Shown: positions 1 through 8,869, numbered from the stretch's first letter. The stretch: 64,000 nucleotides of DNA from Rubrivirga sp046845755 (GCF_046845755.1 NZ_CP177357.1:3348001-3412000); one strand, 5' to 3'. Made by a program: numbers and translations. The notes: generated from the letters alone by a model not told the origin.

Positions 1-2484
1 TTCGACCCGGGCTCGCAGTGGGGCTCCGGCGACACGTCGACGGCGAACGCCACGCTCCGCCGCAAGGCGGACGCGTGCGAGGGCGACGCGAACGCGACCG
101 ACCTGTTCGACCCGGCCACGCTCTACGACGCGTTCGCAAACGACACGTTCGGCGGGCTCGGCTCGTACGACGGGACCTGCCTCGCGGGCGGCGGCGGCGG
201 CGGGGCCGGCGCGCCGGCGTTCACGGCCGCGCTTGCAGACGCCTTCGTCGACGGCGGGACGCCGATCGCGTTCGACTACGACGCCGAAGACCCCGAGGGC
301 GACGCCGTCACGTTCGCGCTCGTCGACGGGCCGGCCGGCGCCACGATCGACCCGGCGACCGGCGTGTTCGCCTGGACGACCTCGACGACCGGCGTCTACG
401 CCGTGACCGTCTCGGCCTCCGACGGCTCGGCTTCCGCCACGACCACGGCGGTCGTCGGCGTGCGCGGCACGCTGTTCCCCGGGCAGAGCGGCGCCGAGCT
501 GCGCGCCTCGATCCGGGCGGCGTACACGCCCGACCAGACGCTGGGCTACGCGCCCGCTCGCGACGTGATGTATGGCGAGATCGACCGGGCCGCCGACGGG
601 ACCGTGACGGGCGTCTACACCGGGTACTCGGTGTTCCTGCCCGAGGGCGTGGACCCGAGCACGTACCTGTTCGAGAACGGGATCAACGCCGAGCACACGT
701 GGCCGCAGTCGAAGGGCGCCGGCGACGAGCCGGCCCGGAGCGACATCCACAACCTGTTCCCGGCCAAGGACAACGTGAACTCGGCCCGGAGCAACAAGCC
801 GCTCCTCGAGATCGACGACGCCCAGACCGACGTGTGGTACCGGTTCACCACGTCGACCACGACGCCGCCGGCGACCGACCGCGACAGCTACAGCGAGTCG
901 ACGGTGTTCGGGTTCGAGCCGCGCGAGGTCCACGAGGGGAATGCGGCCCGGGCCGGCGTCTACTTCTACACGATCTACGAGGCGCTCGCCGACCTCCCCT
1001 TCCTCCTGGAACAGCGCGATTCGTTCGTGGCCTGGGACGAGGCGGACCCGGCGGACGTGGCCGAGGTCGTCCGGACGTACGAGATCGCGCGCCGCCAGGG
1101 GAACGTCAACCCGTTCCTGCTCGACGACACGCTGCTCGACCGGGCCGTCTCGGACATCGTGCCGCCGACGCCCGACGAGGTCACGATCGCCGAGGCCCGC
1201 CAGCGGCCCGATGGCGACCTGGTGGCCGTCGAGGGCCTGGTGACGCGCGCCGAGGGCCGGTTTATCCGGTTCGAGGACGCGGGCGCCGGCCTGACCGTGT
1301 TCCAGTCCTCGGGCGCGGTCCGCGCGGCCGTCGAGGACGGGACGATCGCCGAGGGCGACACGCTCCGCATCGTCGGCACCATGTCGTCGTTCAACGGGCT
1401 CCGCCAGATCAACCCCTCGGCCTTCGAGGTGCTCTCGCGCGGGAACGACCTCCCGACGCCCCAGCTCGTCACGCTCGCCGAGCTCGTCGCGAACGGCGAG
1501 GCGTACGAGAGCGAGCTGGTCCGCATCGACGGGCTGACCGTCGTCACGGACGACGAGGTGTTCGCGGCGAACCGCTCGTACACGGTGACCGACGGGACGA
1601 CCGAGCTCACGCTCCGGACGCCGTCCGCCGACGACGGCCTGCTCGACGGGACGGCCGTCCCGACCGGCCCGGTCGCCTTCGTCGGCGTGGTCGGCGAGTT
1701 CCGGGGCGACTACCAGCTCGTGCCGGTCCTGGAGACCGACCTCCGCGACGACACCGCGCCGGAGATCGTGCTCGTGGAAGGCCCGTTCGTGCTGACCTCG
1801 CCGAACCACCGCATGGTCCGGTTCGAGGCGGCCGACCTGGTGGCCTCGGTGACCGACGGCGGGACGGCGATCGACCCGGCCTCGGTCGTCGTCGTGTCCG
1901 TCTCGAGCGACGAGGCGGCCGACGCGACCGGCGACGGCTCGACGGCGACCGACATCGTCGTCGGGTGCGACGGGTTCGAGGTCCGGGCCGAGCGGTCCGG
2001 GCGCGGCGACGGCCGCGTGTACACGGTGACGCTGGCCGTGGCCGACCTGGCGGGCAACGTCGGGACGGCCTCGTTCACGATCGGCGTCCCCAAGGGCCGC
2101 AAGAACGAGGCGGTGGACAGCGGCGTGGCCTACACCGTCGAGTCCGGGTGCTCGCCCGCGGCGCCGGCGGCGGCCATGGCGACCGCGCCGGCCCCGATGG
2201 CGGCGGCCTCGGTGGCCGCTTCCGAGACCTCGCTCGGCGCGAACGCGCCGAACCCGTTCTCGACGTCGACCGACCTGTGGTTCTCGCTCGCCGAGGCGGG
2301 CGGGGTCCGGCTGGCGGTGTACGACGTGACGGGCCGCGAGGTGGCCGTGCTGGCCGACGGCGAGACGGCGGCCGGGACGCACCGCGTGACGTGGCGCCCG
2401 GCCGGCCTGGCCGGCGGCGTGTACCTGGTGCGGATGACGGCCGGGGCGTTCTCGGCGACGCGGCAGGTGCTGCTCGTCCGCTAG
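1..2484 (+). CDS. Secreted endonuclease I family nuclease with T9SS sorting tail (5' truncated)
   Basis: The open frame runs in from before the window, so the N-terminus is missing. Visible residues 1-60 resemble the end of a lamin-tail (LTD) domain (RRKADACEGD..FGGLGSYDGTC). A putative Ig-like fold follows at about 70-155. An endonuclease I domain spans about 165-385, with NAEHTWPQS (His at visible residue 232) and DIHNLFPAKDNVNSARSN (from residue 248), which match the metal-binding His/Asn signature of that family. Residues about 390-510 look like an OB-fold/DUF5689-type domain. The last 80 residues (NAPNPFSTSTD to VLLVR) are a type IX secretion type A sorting domain. The family cleaves DNA or RNA outside the cell, so a role in nutrient or biofilm DNA degradation is inferred. 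A strong terminator follows. Confidence 0.9.
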   Translation, partial: FDPGSQWGSGDTSTANATLRRKADACEGDANATDLFDPATLYDAFANDTFGGLGSYDGTCLAGGGGGGAGAPAFTAALADAFVDGGTPIAFDYDAEDPEGDAVTFALVDGPAGATIDPATGVFAWTTSTTGVYAVTVSASDGSASATTTAVVGVRGTLFPGQSGAELRASIRAAYTPDQTLGYAPARDVMYGEIDRAADGTVTGVYTGYSVFLPEGVDPSTYLFENGINAEHTWPQSKGAGDEPARSDIHNLFPAKDNVNSARSNKPLLEIDDAQTDVWYRFTTSTTTPPATDRDSYSESTVFGFEPREVHEGNAARAGVYFYTIYEALADLPFLLEQRDSFVAWDEADPADVAEVVRTYEIARRQGNVNPFLLDDTLLDRAVSDIVPPTPDEVTIAEARQRPDGDLVAVEGLVTRAEGRFIRFEDAGAGLTVFQSSGAVRAAVEDGTIAEGDTLRIVGTMSSFNGLRQINPSAFEVLSRGNDLPTPQLVTLAELVANGEAYESELVRIDGLTVVTDDEVFAANRSYTVTDGTTELTLRTPSADDGLLDGTAVPTGPVAFVGVVGEFRGDYQLVPVLETDLRDDTAPEIVLVEGPFVLTSPNHRMVRFEAADLVASVTDGGTAIDPASVVVVSVSSDEAADATGDGSTATDIVVGCDGFEVRAERSGRGDGRVYTVTLAVADLAGNVGTASFTIGVPKGRKNEAVDSGVAYTVESGCSPAAPAAAMATAPAPMAAASVAASETSLGANAPNPFSTSTDLWFSLAEAGGVRLAVYDVTGREVAVLADGETAAGTHRVTWRPAGLAGGVYLVRMTAGAFSATRQVLLVR

Positions 2485-2509
2485 CCCCGGGATTCTAGAC
2501 AGGCTCAGG

Positions 2510-2544
2510 GCCCCCGCCGAGACGTCTCGGCGGGGGCTTTTTTT
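2510..2544 (+). terminator. Rho-independent terminator of the endonuclease gene
   Basis: A perfect inverted repeat (left arm 2510-2522, right arm 2525-2537, 13 bp, GC-rich with a GAGACGTCTC centre) is followed at once by seven T residues (2538-2544), 25 bases after the stop codon. This is the clearest intrinsic terminator in the window. Confidence 0.9.
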
Positions 2545-2725
2545 GTCCGGGCGGGATGGCGAGGCGAAAGGGGCGTGCGGCCCGACCCGGGCCGGAATCG
2601 GGGAGCCGACGCCGAGGGGCGCAGGACCCAAACCGACGGCCAGGTGCAACAAAATTAACAGGCCCCGTACGGGCCGGGGGTCCACGTCTCTCCTCCCCCC
2701 CCCCCTCCCCCCTCCCCCCGATCCC

Positions 2726-3235
2726 ATGCTGAAGTCCTTGCTCTCCGCCGGCCTGCTCGGCGCGCTCGCGCTCTCCGCCCCGGCCGCCCTGGCCCAGCCC
2801 GGCCCTGCCTACGACCTCGACGCCGCCATCGAGGCCGGCGACGCCGACTGGACGGCTCGCGTGAGCGACCGCCTGGTCGCCGAGATCGAGTCCGCCGACG
2901 CGGACGTGCGGGCCGCCGCGCTCCACACGGTCGCCTCGATGGCCGTCGCCACGCCCGGCCTCGACGTGCGCCCGGCGGTCCCGGCCCTGCTGGCGATCGT
3001 GCGGTCGGACCTGGCCGAGAGCCACCGCCTGCTGGCGCTCTCCGCGCTCCGCCTGTCGGCCGACGAGGGCGCCATGGCCGAGCTCCGCACCGACATCTAC
3101 ACGCCGGGCCCGCGCGCCCTGCGCCGCGCGCTCCTGTCGACGCTGCTCGACCACTTCGGCCCGGACGCCTTCCGCCACGACCCGGGCATGGCCGCGCTCG
3201 CCCAGGAAGTGCGCGACGACGCCGCTCGCGGCTAA
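2726..3235 (+). CDS. Small secreted HEAT-repeat-like protein
   Basis: 169 residues. I chose the ATG at 2726 because it begins a clean signal peptide (MLKSLLSAGLLGALALSAPA, cleavage near ALA-Q at 23/24); the frame is open further upstream, but that part is non-protein-like and covers the preceding terminator. The mature part is made of alternating short helices rich in Ala, Leu and Asp (DVRAAALHTVASMA, LLALSALRLSADEGAMAELR), like HEAT or ARM repeats, so a periplasmic scaffold role is plausible but unproven. The gene stands alone. Its leader (2687-2719) is an almost pure C tract broken by a few T residues, an odd 5' region that could affect expression or be length-variable. Confidence 0.7.
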   Translation: MLKSLLSAGLLGALALSAPAALAQPGPAYDLDAAIEAGDADWTARVSDRLVAEIESADADVRAAALHTVASMAVATPGLDVRPAVPALLAIVRSDLAESHRLLALSALRLSADEGAMAELRTDIYTPGPRALRRALLSTLLDHFGPDAFRHDPGMAALAQEVRDDAARG

Positions 3236-3263
3236 GGTCGCGCCGCGCCCGGATTCAAAAGAA

Positions 3264-3295
3264 GCGCCCCCGCCAGCGAGTGCCGGCGGGGGCGC
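3264..3295. terminator. Shared hairpin terminator between convergent genes
   Basis: An 11-bp GC-only stem (3264-3274 with 3285-3295, 10-base loop) lies between the converging ends of the 2726 and 3317 genes. Read on the minus strand it is followed by TTCTTTTGAA, so it should end the minus-strand transcript best. Confidence 0.7.
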
Positions 3296-3316
3296 GGTCG
3301 TGTCGGGGCGGCGGGG

Positions 3317-4036
3317 TCAGCCGGCGTCGGCGTCGGCGGGAGGCTCGTCGGGCTCGCCGGGGCCCCGGCCGCGGTCGACGATGATGCGGGCGTCGGCGTA
3401 GGCCTGGGCGAAGGCGGGCTGCTCGAGCGCCAGGAAGTCGACCGTCCCGTCCACCTCGTTCTTCAGCAGCTTCTGGGCCTTCGAGACCGTCGCCGCGAGC
3501 TCGCGCGTGGCGCCCTTGCGAGCGGCGATGGCGCCCTGCGGCCCCGCGAGGTGGCGGCCGAATGCGTCGTCCTCGGCGTCGAGGGTGTCGACGAAGGCGG
3601 CCGTGACGCCGTAGGCGCCGAGCTTGGTGGTGGGGTCCTCCTCGGGGGCCGGGAGGTGCTTGCGGGCCTCGTCCACGACGACGCCGGAGAAGGTGTAGAG
3701 GGCGATGTCGCGGAGGTTGTTGAACTCGTCCTTGGAGAGGTGGACGGCCTCGGCTACGTCGGGACGATCGTTGGCCGTGGCCCAGGCCTTGATGGCCTGC
3801 GAGAGGCGCCACGACTTGTCGGCGACCTTGGTCCGCAGGGCGCCCTTGGTGGCCGTCGCCGGTTTGGAGGTCTTGGCCTGGTCCTTGGCGAGCTTCTCGG
3901 CGGTGGCGACGAGGCCGGCGAGGGCGTCACGGTAGGTCTGCATGACGGGGACGGGGGCCCAGGCGTCGGCGTGCGCGTCGAGGACGTCGAGCACGGTCCG
4001 CTGCATGTCGAGGCGGTTGGCGTGGAGGTCGGTCAT
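3317..4036 (-). CDS. Helical hypothetical protein
   Basis: 239 residues with no signal peptide or membrane span. It is almost wholly alpha-helical and charged. It contains a Lys/Ala/Thr-rich stretch at about 45-70 (AEKLAKDQAKTSKPATATKG), a central helical region, and a disordered acidic C-terminus rich in Pro, Asp and Gly. I do not recognise a family. It sounds like a cytoplasmic nucleoid- or stress-associated helical bundle, but nothing in the sequence fixes a function. It is a single-gene unit, transcribed away from the 21-bp tandem array that starts about 90 bases upstream of its start codon, with a hairpin terminator at its 3' end. Confidence 0.7.
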   Translation of the reverse strand: MTDLHANRLDMQRTVLDVLDAHADAWAPVPVMQTYRDALAGLVATAEKLAKDQAKTSKPATATKGALRTKVADKSWRLSQAIKAWATANDRPDVAEAVHLSKDEFNNLRDIALYTFSGVVVDEARKHLPAPEEDPTTKLGAYGVTAAFVDTLDAEDDAFGRHLAGPQGAIAARKGATRELAATVSKAQKLLKNEVDGTVDFLALEQPAFAQAYADARIIVDRGRGPGEPDEPPADADAG

Positions 4037-4122
4037 GGCAAGGCGGGGGCTTGTGGACCTCTACAGACCCGCGAGCCGGAGACTGCATAACCTCGGCCGC
4101 TAACTTTTTTTCCAGGACCGGC

Positions 4123-4353
4123 GCGCGAGGTCCAAGAATCGGCGCTCCAGGGTCAAGGAATGGGGCTCCAGGTCGAAGACTGACCGCTCCAGGCCCAAGA
4201 CTGGAGGCTCCAGGTCCGAGGAACGCCGCTTCAGGTCCAAGGAATGCCGCTCCAGGTCCAAGAATCAACCCTTCAGGTCCCAGAATCGAGGCTCCAGCTC
4301 CAGGAAAGGAAGCTCTAGGTCCAGGAACTAACGCCTTAGGATCAAGAATGGCG
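4123..4353. repeat. Tandem array of eleven degenerate 21-bp repeats
   Basis: Eleven directly adjoining 21-bp units begin at 4123, 4144, 4165, 4186, 4207, 4228, 4249, 4270, 4291, 4312 and 4333. The core is GCTCCAGGTCCAAGAATC followed by three variable bases. Periodicity is exact with no spacers, so it is not a CRISPR array. Because 21 is a multiple of three, both strands stay open and would encode seven-residue repeats (LGPGAAF-like on the minus strand), but no start site, signal or codon bias supports translation. It fills most of the gap between the 3317 gene and the IetA-like gene. The rest of the gap (4354-4567) holds a short hairpin at 4372-4396 and the candidate promoter listed at 4537. 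Confidence 0.85.
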
Positions 4354-4536
4354 GCGTATACCCCAACGGCTAGCCCACCTAGCCCCAGAGTGGGCTCGTA
4401 TGGCTAGGACTCAGCGCGGAACGGCCGGTGACAGGCTTACAGGCGGAGGAGTCTGCTCGTCTCTGCCAGGCCTGTCCCCCGGCTCTGTCTACGACACAGG
4501 TCCTACAGGTATGGCATGGTGTTGGCACCCGGCGGC

Positions 4537-4545
4537 TATATTCTG
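4537..4545 (+). promoter_or_regulatory. Candidate promoter -10-like element for the ATPase/protease module
   Basis: TATATTCTG is an AT-rich block in otherwise GC-rich DNA, 23 bases before the proposed TTG start at 4568. No convincing -35 or -33 element is seen at normal spacing. It supports starting the gene at 4568 rather than at the upstream ATG at 4400. Confidence 0.3.
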
Positions 4546-4567
4546 GCGCCGGACCTCGCCCTTCATT

Positions 4568-5566
4568 TTGGCCCGTTCTGACCTCTTGCTGGAGCTTGTC
4601 CGCGCTGGCGCGGAGGGAGACCAGCCCATGTTTCGCCGTTCGGTTGAGGCCCTCGTCGCAGACGAGCGGTCGAAGCAACACCACGTCGTAGCAGAGAGGC
4701 TGAGCAGCGCCCTCTCGCGGAGTAGGGCTCGGCGGCCGACGGGTTCCCACCGCGAGGGAGGCACACCTGACTTCGTAGCCGAGAGGTCTCCCCACCGCAC
4801 GCTGAGTGAGATACGCCTCCAGCCCGAGACCCTCGCGGTGGTGCGCGAGTTGATCGAAGAGCACGACCGGTCAGACCTCCTCCGCTCGTATGGTTTGGAG
4901 CCGCGTCACAAGGTGTTACTGACCGGCCCGCCCGGAAACGGCAAAACGACGCTAGCTGAGGCGATAGCAAGCGAGTTGGCCCTACCTCTCTACACGGTTC
5001 GCTACGAGGCACTAATCGGCAGCTACTTGGGCGAGACCTCAGCCCGAATAGGGCAAATGTTCGACTACGTGCGGTCTCGCCCCGGCGTCCTGTTCTTCGA
5101 CGAATTTGACGCTGTCGGCAAAGAGCGGTCGGACGATAACGAAACCGGCGAGGTCAAGAGAGTTGTCAGCACGCTCCTGCTCCAGATTGACGCGCTCCCC
5201 AGCTACGTCGTCAGCATTGCAGCGACGAACCATCCCGAGCTCCTTGACCGAGCAGCGTGGCGACGTTTCGAGGTCGTGCTAAATCTCCCCGCGCCGTCTC
5301 CTGCTCAAGTCCGATCATGGGTAGCGGAGTTGTTTGACCGGCTGAACTTTCCGGCTGAGGTTCCTCACCCTAACTCGCTTCGTACACTTGCTGGGGCGAG
5401 CTACGCTGACGTGGAGCAGGTCGCCCTCGACTCGATGCGTCGCTACGTGCTCGCAGCACCGCTATCGAGGAAAGAGGCAAGCAAACTGTTCACTAGGGCG
5501 ATGAAGGCGCGGGTATCCGCGAATGACATCCGACACGCGAAATCCGACGACCTCGATGGCCCATAA
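4568..5566 (+). CDS. ietA: AAA+ ATPase, IetA-like component of an ATPase/subtilase defence module
   Basis: 332 residues from the TTG at 4568; the frame stays open to an ATG at 4400. I prefer 4568 because homologous proteins begin with a helix like RSDLLLELVRAGAEGD; an ATG at 4628 would cut into it. Residues 120-127 are the Walker A motif GPPGNGKT, 178-179 the Walker B Asp-Glu in VLFFDEFDA, Asn221 the sensor-1 (AATNHPELLD), and RAAWRRFE gives arginine-finger candidates. This is a classic-clade AAA+ domain with an N-terminal helical region. The last 11 bases overlap the start proposed for the S8 protease gene, implying translational coupling. The pair matches IetAS, a system described first as plasmid-borne in Agrobacterium and later shown to be antiphage. 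Codon use is less GC-biased than the flanks, which suggests transfer. Confidence 0.8.
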   Translation: MARSDLLLELVRAGAEGDQPMFRRSVEALVADERSKQHHVVAERLSSALSRSRARRPTGSHREGGTPDFVAERSPHRTLSEIRLQPETLAVVRELIEEHDRSDLLRSYGLEPRHKVLLTGPPGNGKTTLAEAIASELALPLYTVRYEALIGSYLGETSARIGQMFDYVRSRPGVLFFDEFDAVGKERSDDNETGEVKRVVSTLLLQIDALPSYVVSIAATNHPELLDRAAWRRFEVVLNLPAPSPAQVRSWVAELFDRLNFPAEVPHPNSLRTLAGASYADVEQVALDSMRRYVLAAPLSRKEASKLFTRAMKARVSANDIRHAKSDDLDGP

Positions 5567-8180
5567 GAAAAACCTGCTGTTCCCGCCCAAGAGGTTGGAA
5601 GAGAGGAGCCGGATCGGACGACCGGTGAAGTCGAATAAGACTCACCTCCCCACAGATGAGCGTCAGGAGGAGAGGCTCGGACCGAAGTTCGAGGCGCTTC
5701 AAAAAGCTTCCCTCACGCTGAGCGCGTCGGCGGACGGGAATGATCCAGAGGCCGTCTTGGTGTTCGAGATAGCCGACGACGTCAAAGACTTCCCGACAGC
5801 GATCCGGCACACGGGGCTGAACATTGTTCAGGTGGGCGAGAACGAAGGGCGAGCCAACGACGACTTCTTTCCCCAAGTACAAAGCGGAGACCATGCTGGT
5901 GACCGGGTGGACGGCTATGTGCCAGAGCGGGTCTACCTGACATCGTCGAACCGTGAGTCGCTGGACCAGGTTGTCGCCCTCTATGAACGGTGGAAAGCCA
6001 ATGAACCCCTCGGGTACGGAAAGGCGCGGTGGGCGGACGTGTTCTCTCGGCTCAGGGATGTAAGGGTTTGGGGCCCCCGGGACCGAGTCCTGGAGACAGG
6101 ACTTGAGGAGGACTTCCAGCACAGGCTCGACCACGGAGTTGACGACTTACCGGTTGAAGTCGAGTTGTTCTTCGCTCCCGACGCGGGCGAGCGCGACGAA
6201 CGAGAGCAAAAGGTTCGCCAAGCTATCGAAGTCGCTGGCGGCGAGGTGGCCAGCCGCTGCGAGTTGCAACAGATCAAGTACCACGCGCTTCTTGCGGTCC
6301 TGCCGGCGAATCGGGCCCGAGCGATCCTGGACGACTTGGAACGGCTCCGCCACGACGGTGAAGCGAGCGATGCTCTAGTCCAAGAGGTCGGCGTTCAATT
6401 CTTGAGACCCGCAGGCCAGATGGCGGCACCCATCCGAGATGAAGCGGACGATGAAACGCCCTCCGAGCCTGGCGCATCGGCTCCGCTAGAGAGCACCACC
6501 ACCCAAGTAGAGGGGTCTCCAGTCATCGCCATCTTCGATGGACTTCCACTTCAAAACCACGCGTGGCTTGCGGGGAGGCTCATCGTCGACGTTGAACCGG
6601 ATGTTGAGGAGACGTACCTAGTCGCCGACAGAAACCACGGCACCGCCATGGCATCGTTGGTCGTGCATGGTGACGCGAATGGGGAGACCAGGCCTCTTCG
6701 AAAACCCGTCTACGTTTACCCCATCCTCCGCCCGGACCCGTCGGGTTCTGGACGAGAAGTTGTCCCGGAGCTTCCGGTAGACGTGATCCACCGGGCCGTC
6801 CGACGGATGTTCGAGGGCGACGACCCTACCGCACCTACGGTCAAGGTCATCAATCTCTCTGTTGGCGAGGAGTACCGCCCTTTTCTAGGGACGATGAGCC
6901 CGCTCGCTCGGCTCATCGATTGGCTCTCCTACGAGTATGAGGTACTCTTCGTTGTCAGCGCAGGCAACTACCGAGAGGACCCGACGCCCCTCGGAGCCTC
7001 CGCCGACGTAGACATTTTTGGGGAACTCACCGAACCTGAGAGTTTGGAGCGCGCTCTGGTAGCAGAGTCGCACAGGGATCAACGAAACCGGAGGATCCTT
7101 GCACCAGCGGAGGCTCTCAACGCACTATCTGTCGGAGCACTCTCACACGACTACTCTGGAGACGACTTTGCCCCCCGCACGTACCCAGGCTACCGGACGA
7201 CTGGGCTCCCTGCCACGTATTCCCGGCGAGGACCGGGGCCCGATCGATCCATCAAGCCGGACGTGATTCATTCCGGGGGGCGAGTTGCTCTACACCGCCC
7301 GTACTGCTCCGACGATCCTAGGTGGAGGGTTGCTCATGCCTCGGGAAGGCCACCGGGACACTTGGTGGCTAGCCCGGGTGCTGGGCTCCAGGGCAGTGCG
7401 TACACCGCCGGAACGAGCAACGCCGCCGCGCTCACAAGCAGGGAGACAGAGTCCATCATAGACGTGCTGCAGGAACTCCGTGCGACCGACCGGGGAGGGA
7501 CGCTGGACGACGCCCCCGTCGCTCTCTGGGTGAAGGCCATGCTCGTCCACAGTGCTTCATGGCCTAGTGAGGCGGCTCAGTTGGTCGACGAGGTCTACCA
7601 GGAGGAAGGCGTCTCTAAGAGGAGAGTCAAAAGCGCCTTGGCGTCCACTTTTGGGTTTGGGGCGGTCCAGCCGCATCGTGTGCTCGCCAGTGACGACCAC
7701 CGCGCGACGTTACTAGGCGCGGGTGTTATGCACCACGACGGCGACGACGTGTGGGATCTTCCGTTGCCAGGTTCGCTACAAGGCAAGGAGGGAAAGAGAC
7801 GACTCACGATCACGTTAGCCTGGTTTATTCCTCCACCGCTCCGGGTCCGCACTGTGCGTAGTGCGAAGCTGTTCTTCGAGGCGCCAGACTCCAAGTGGAT
7901 CATACGCGACGCCCGCGCTCGTCAGGCTGACTACTACGGCGTGAGGAAGGGGACCGTACATCACGAGGTGCTCGAAGGAGACAAGGTCACCTTGTTCACC
8001 GGTGGGGACTCCTTGACGGTCCACGTTAAGTGCGACGACCGAGAAAAGAAGGACCGAGTTGATCCACTTGTCGTGCCGTACGCGCTCGTCGCGACGATCG
8101 AGGCGGCTCCGGAGATGGAAGTTCCCGTTTACCAAGAGGTACAGGCCGGCGTACGAGCCCGGACTAAGGTCAGAGCATAA
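5556..8180 (+). CDS. ietS: S8 subtilisin-like serine protease, IetS-like component
   Basis: 874 residues from ATG 5556, which begins MAHKKNLLF as is usual for this family; an in-frame ATG at 5523 adds 11 residues. The first 300 residues form a charged N-terminal region. The subtilase domain follows, with catalytic Asp328 (IAIFDGLPL), His361 (NHGTAMASLV), oxyanion Asn471 (VVSAGNYRED) and Ser621 (AGTSNAAALT). All four expected residues are present, so it should be an active protease. There is no signal peptide, so it acts in the cytoplasm, unlike secreted subtilases. Together with the adjoining AAA+ ATPase it fits the IetAS two-gene antiphage module, in which the ATPase presumably senses or gates and the protease kills or cleaves. 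The low-GC-bias codon use extends to its end. Confidence 0.85.
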   Translation: MAHKKNLLFPPKRLEERSRIGRPVKSNKTHLPTDERQEERLGPKFEALQKASLTLSASADGNDPEAVLVFEIADDVKDFPTAIRHTGLNIVQVGENEGRANDDFFPQVQSGDHAGDRVDGYVPERVYLTSSNRESLDQVVALYERWKANEPLGYGKARWADVFSRLRDVRVWGPRDRVLETGLEEDFQHRLDHGVDDLPVEVELFFAPDAGERDEREQKVRQAIEVAGGEVASRCELQQIKYHALLAVLPANRARAILDDLERLRHDGEASDALVQEVGVQFLRPAGQMAAPIRDEADDETPSEPGASAPLESTTTQVEGSPVIAIFDGLPLQNHAWLAGRLIVDVEPDVEETYLVADRNHGTAMASLVVHGDANGETRPLRKPVYVYPILRPDPSGSGREVVPELPVDVIHRAVRRMFEGDDPTAPTVKVINLSVGEEYRPFLGTMSPLARLIDWLSYEYEVLFVVSAGNYREDPTPLGASADVDIFGELTEPESLERALVAESHRDQRNRRILAPAEALNALSVGALSHDYSGDDFAPRTYPGYRTTGLPATYSRRGPGPDRSIKPDVIHSGGRVALHRPYCSDDPRWRVAHASGRPPGHLVASPGAGLQGSAYTAGTSNAAALTSRETESIIDVLQELRATDRGGTLDDAPVALWVKAMLVHSASWPSEAAQLVDEVYQEEGVSKRRVKSALASTFGFGAVQPHRVLASDDHRATLLGAGVMHHDGDDVWDLPLPGSLQGKEGKRRLTITLAWFIPPPLRVRTVRSAKLFFEAPDSKWIIRDARARQADYYGVRKGTVHHEVLEGDKVTLFTGGDSLTVHVKCDDREKKDRVDPLVVPYALVATIEAAPEMEVPVYQEVQAGVRARTKVRA

Positions 8181-8388
8181 CAGGCTCATATGGCGAATGA
8201 GACCGAACATGCTATCTGCATCGGTTGCTGGGCATCGCACTCGGGCTGGACACTTGACCGCCGCCGTGCGAGCCGGATTGCTCGAGCGTAATGGTTGACA
8301 GCGACCGATGGGATGCCCTGTTTGGCTGCCAGAGCGGTAAACCCGGTCGCAGATGTCCCCGTCCGACCTCCCAGCCGGCGCCCGGAAG

Positions 8389-8869
8389 TCAGGACACGAC
8401 GAAGAGGCGGGCGCCCGGGCACCGCGGCCCGTCCAGCCCGAACGCCCCGTCGTCGGCGACGCCCCCCCCCGCCGACCCAGAGCTCGTCGCCGAGCCCGTA
8501 GGACTGGCCGCCGTACGTCAGCCGGCGGCCCGCGTCGTCCCAGGTCGCCTCGTCGGCCGGGAACACCGGCTGGTGCGTCTGGCCGCCCTCGATCTCGATG
8601 ACGAGGCAGCCGTCTCGCAAGGCGAGAGCGCCCCACAGCCGGGCCGTCGCGGAGGTATGGATGCCCCCGACGGGGTCCGCCCGTCGGTAGGTGGCGAGGG
8701 GCGTGGTGCGGGTAGCGCCGTCTGGGTGGCGCGCGGAGTCGGAGCGGGCCGGCACGGGGTCGGGGGCGGCCTCGGGGGCAGCGACCTCGGGGGGCGGCGT
8801 GCTCACGCTCGTCTGGCAGCCGCCGAGGAGCGCGAGGAGCACTGGGGTGAGGAGCGGGTTACTGGACAA
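8389..8869 (-). pseudogene. Lipoprotein gene frameshifted at a nine-G run
   Basis: From a TTG at 8869 the frame gives a lipoprotein signal (NPLLTPVLLALLGGC), a Pro/Ala-rich linker and a small folded domain (ATARLWGALALRDGCLVIEI..GLGDELWVGGG). At the homopolymer 8462-8470 (nine C on the plus strand) the frame then becomes arginine-rich nonsense. Removing one base restores a natural ending (VADDGAFGLDGPRCPGARLF, stop at 8389-8391). The full product would be about 160 residues. The cause could be a real mutation, slipped-strand phase variation or a sequencing error in the run. The domain is unrecognised. An in-frame ATG at 9001 exists but would add an unlikely 44-residue leader. Confidence 0.6.

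Noticed and set aside
18..2498. 826-codon open frame on the plus strand, offset from the endonuclease frame
   Set aside because: Composition is dominated by arginine, glycine and proline, with no domains; the overlapping frame has endonuclease I and T9SS motifs.
4123..4353. CRISPR array
   Set aside because: Units are exactly 21 bp, directly adjacent, degenerate and without spacers; no cas genes in the window.
4400..4567. N-terminal extension of the AAA+ ATPase from ATG 4400
   Set aside because: The extra 56 residues are Ser/Gly/Thr/Trp-rich and unlike the family start; a candidate promoter lies inside this stretch.
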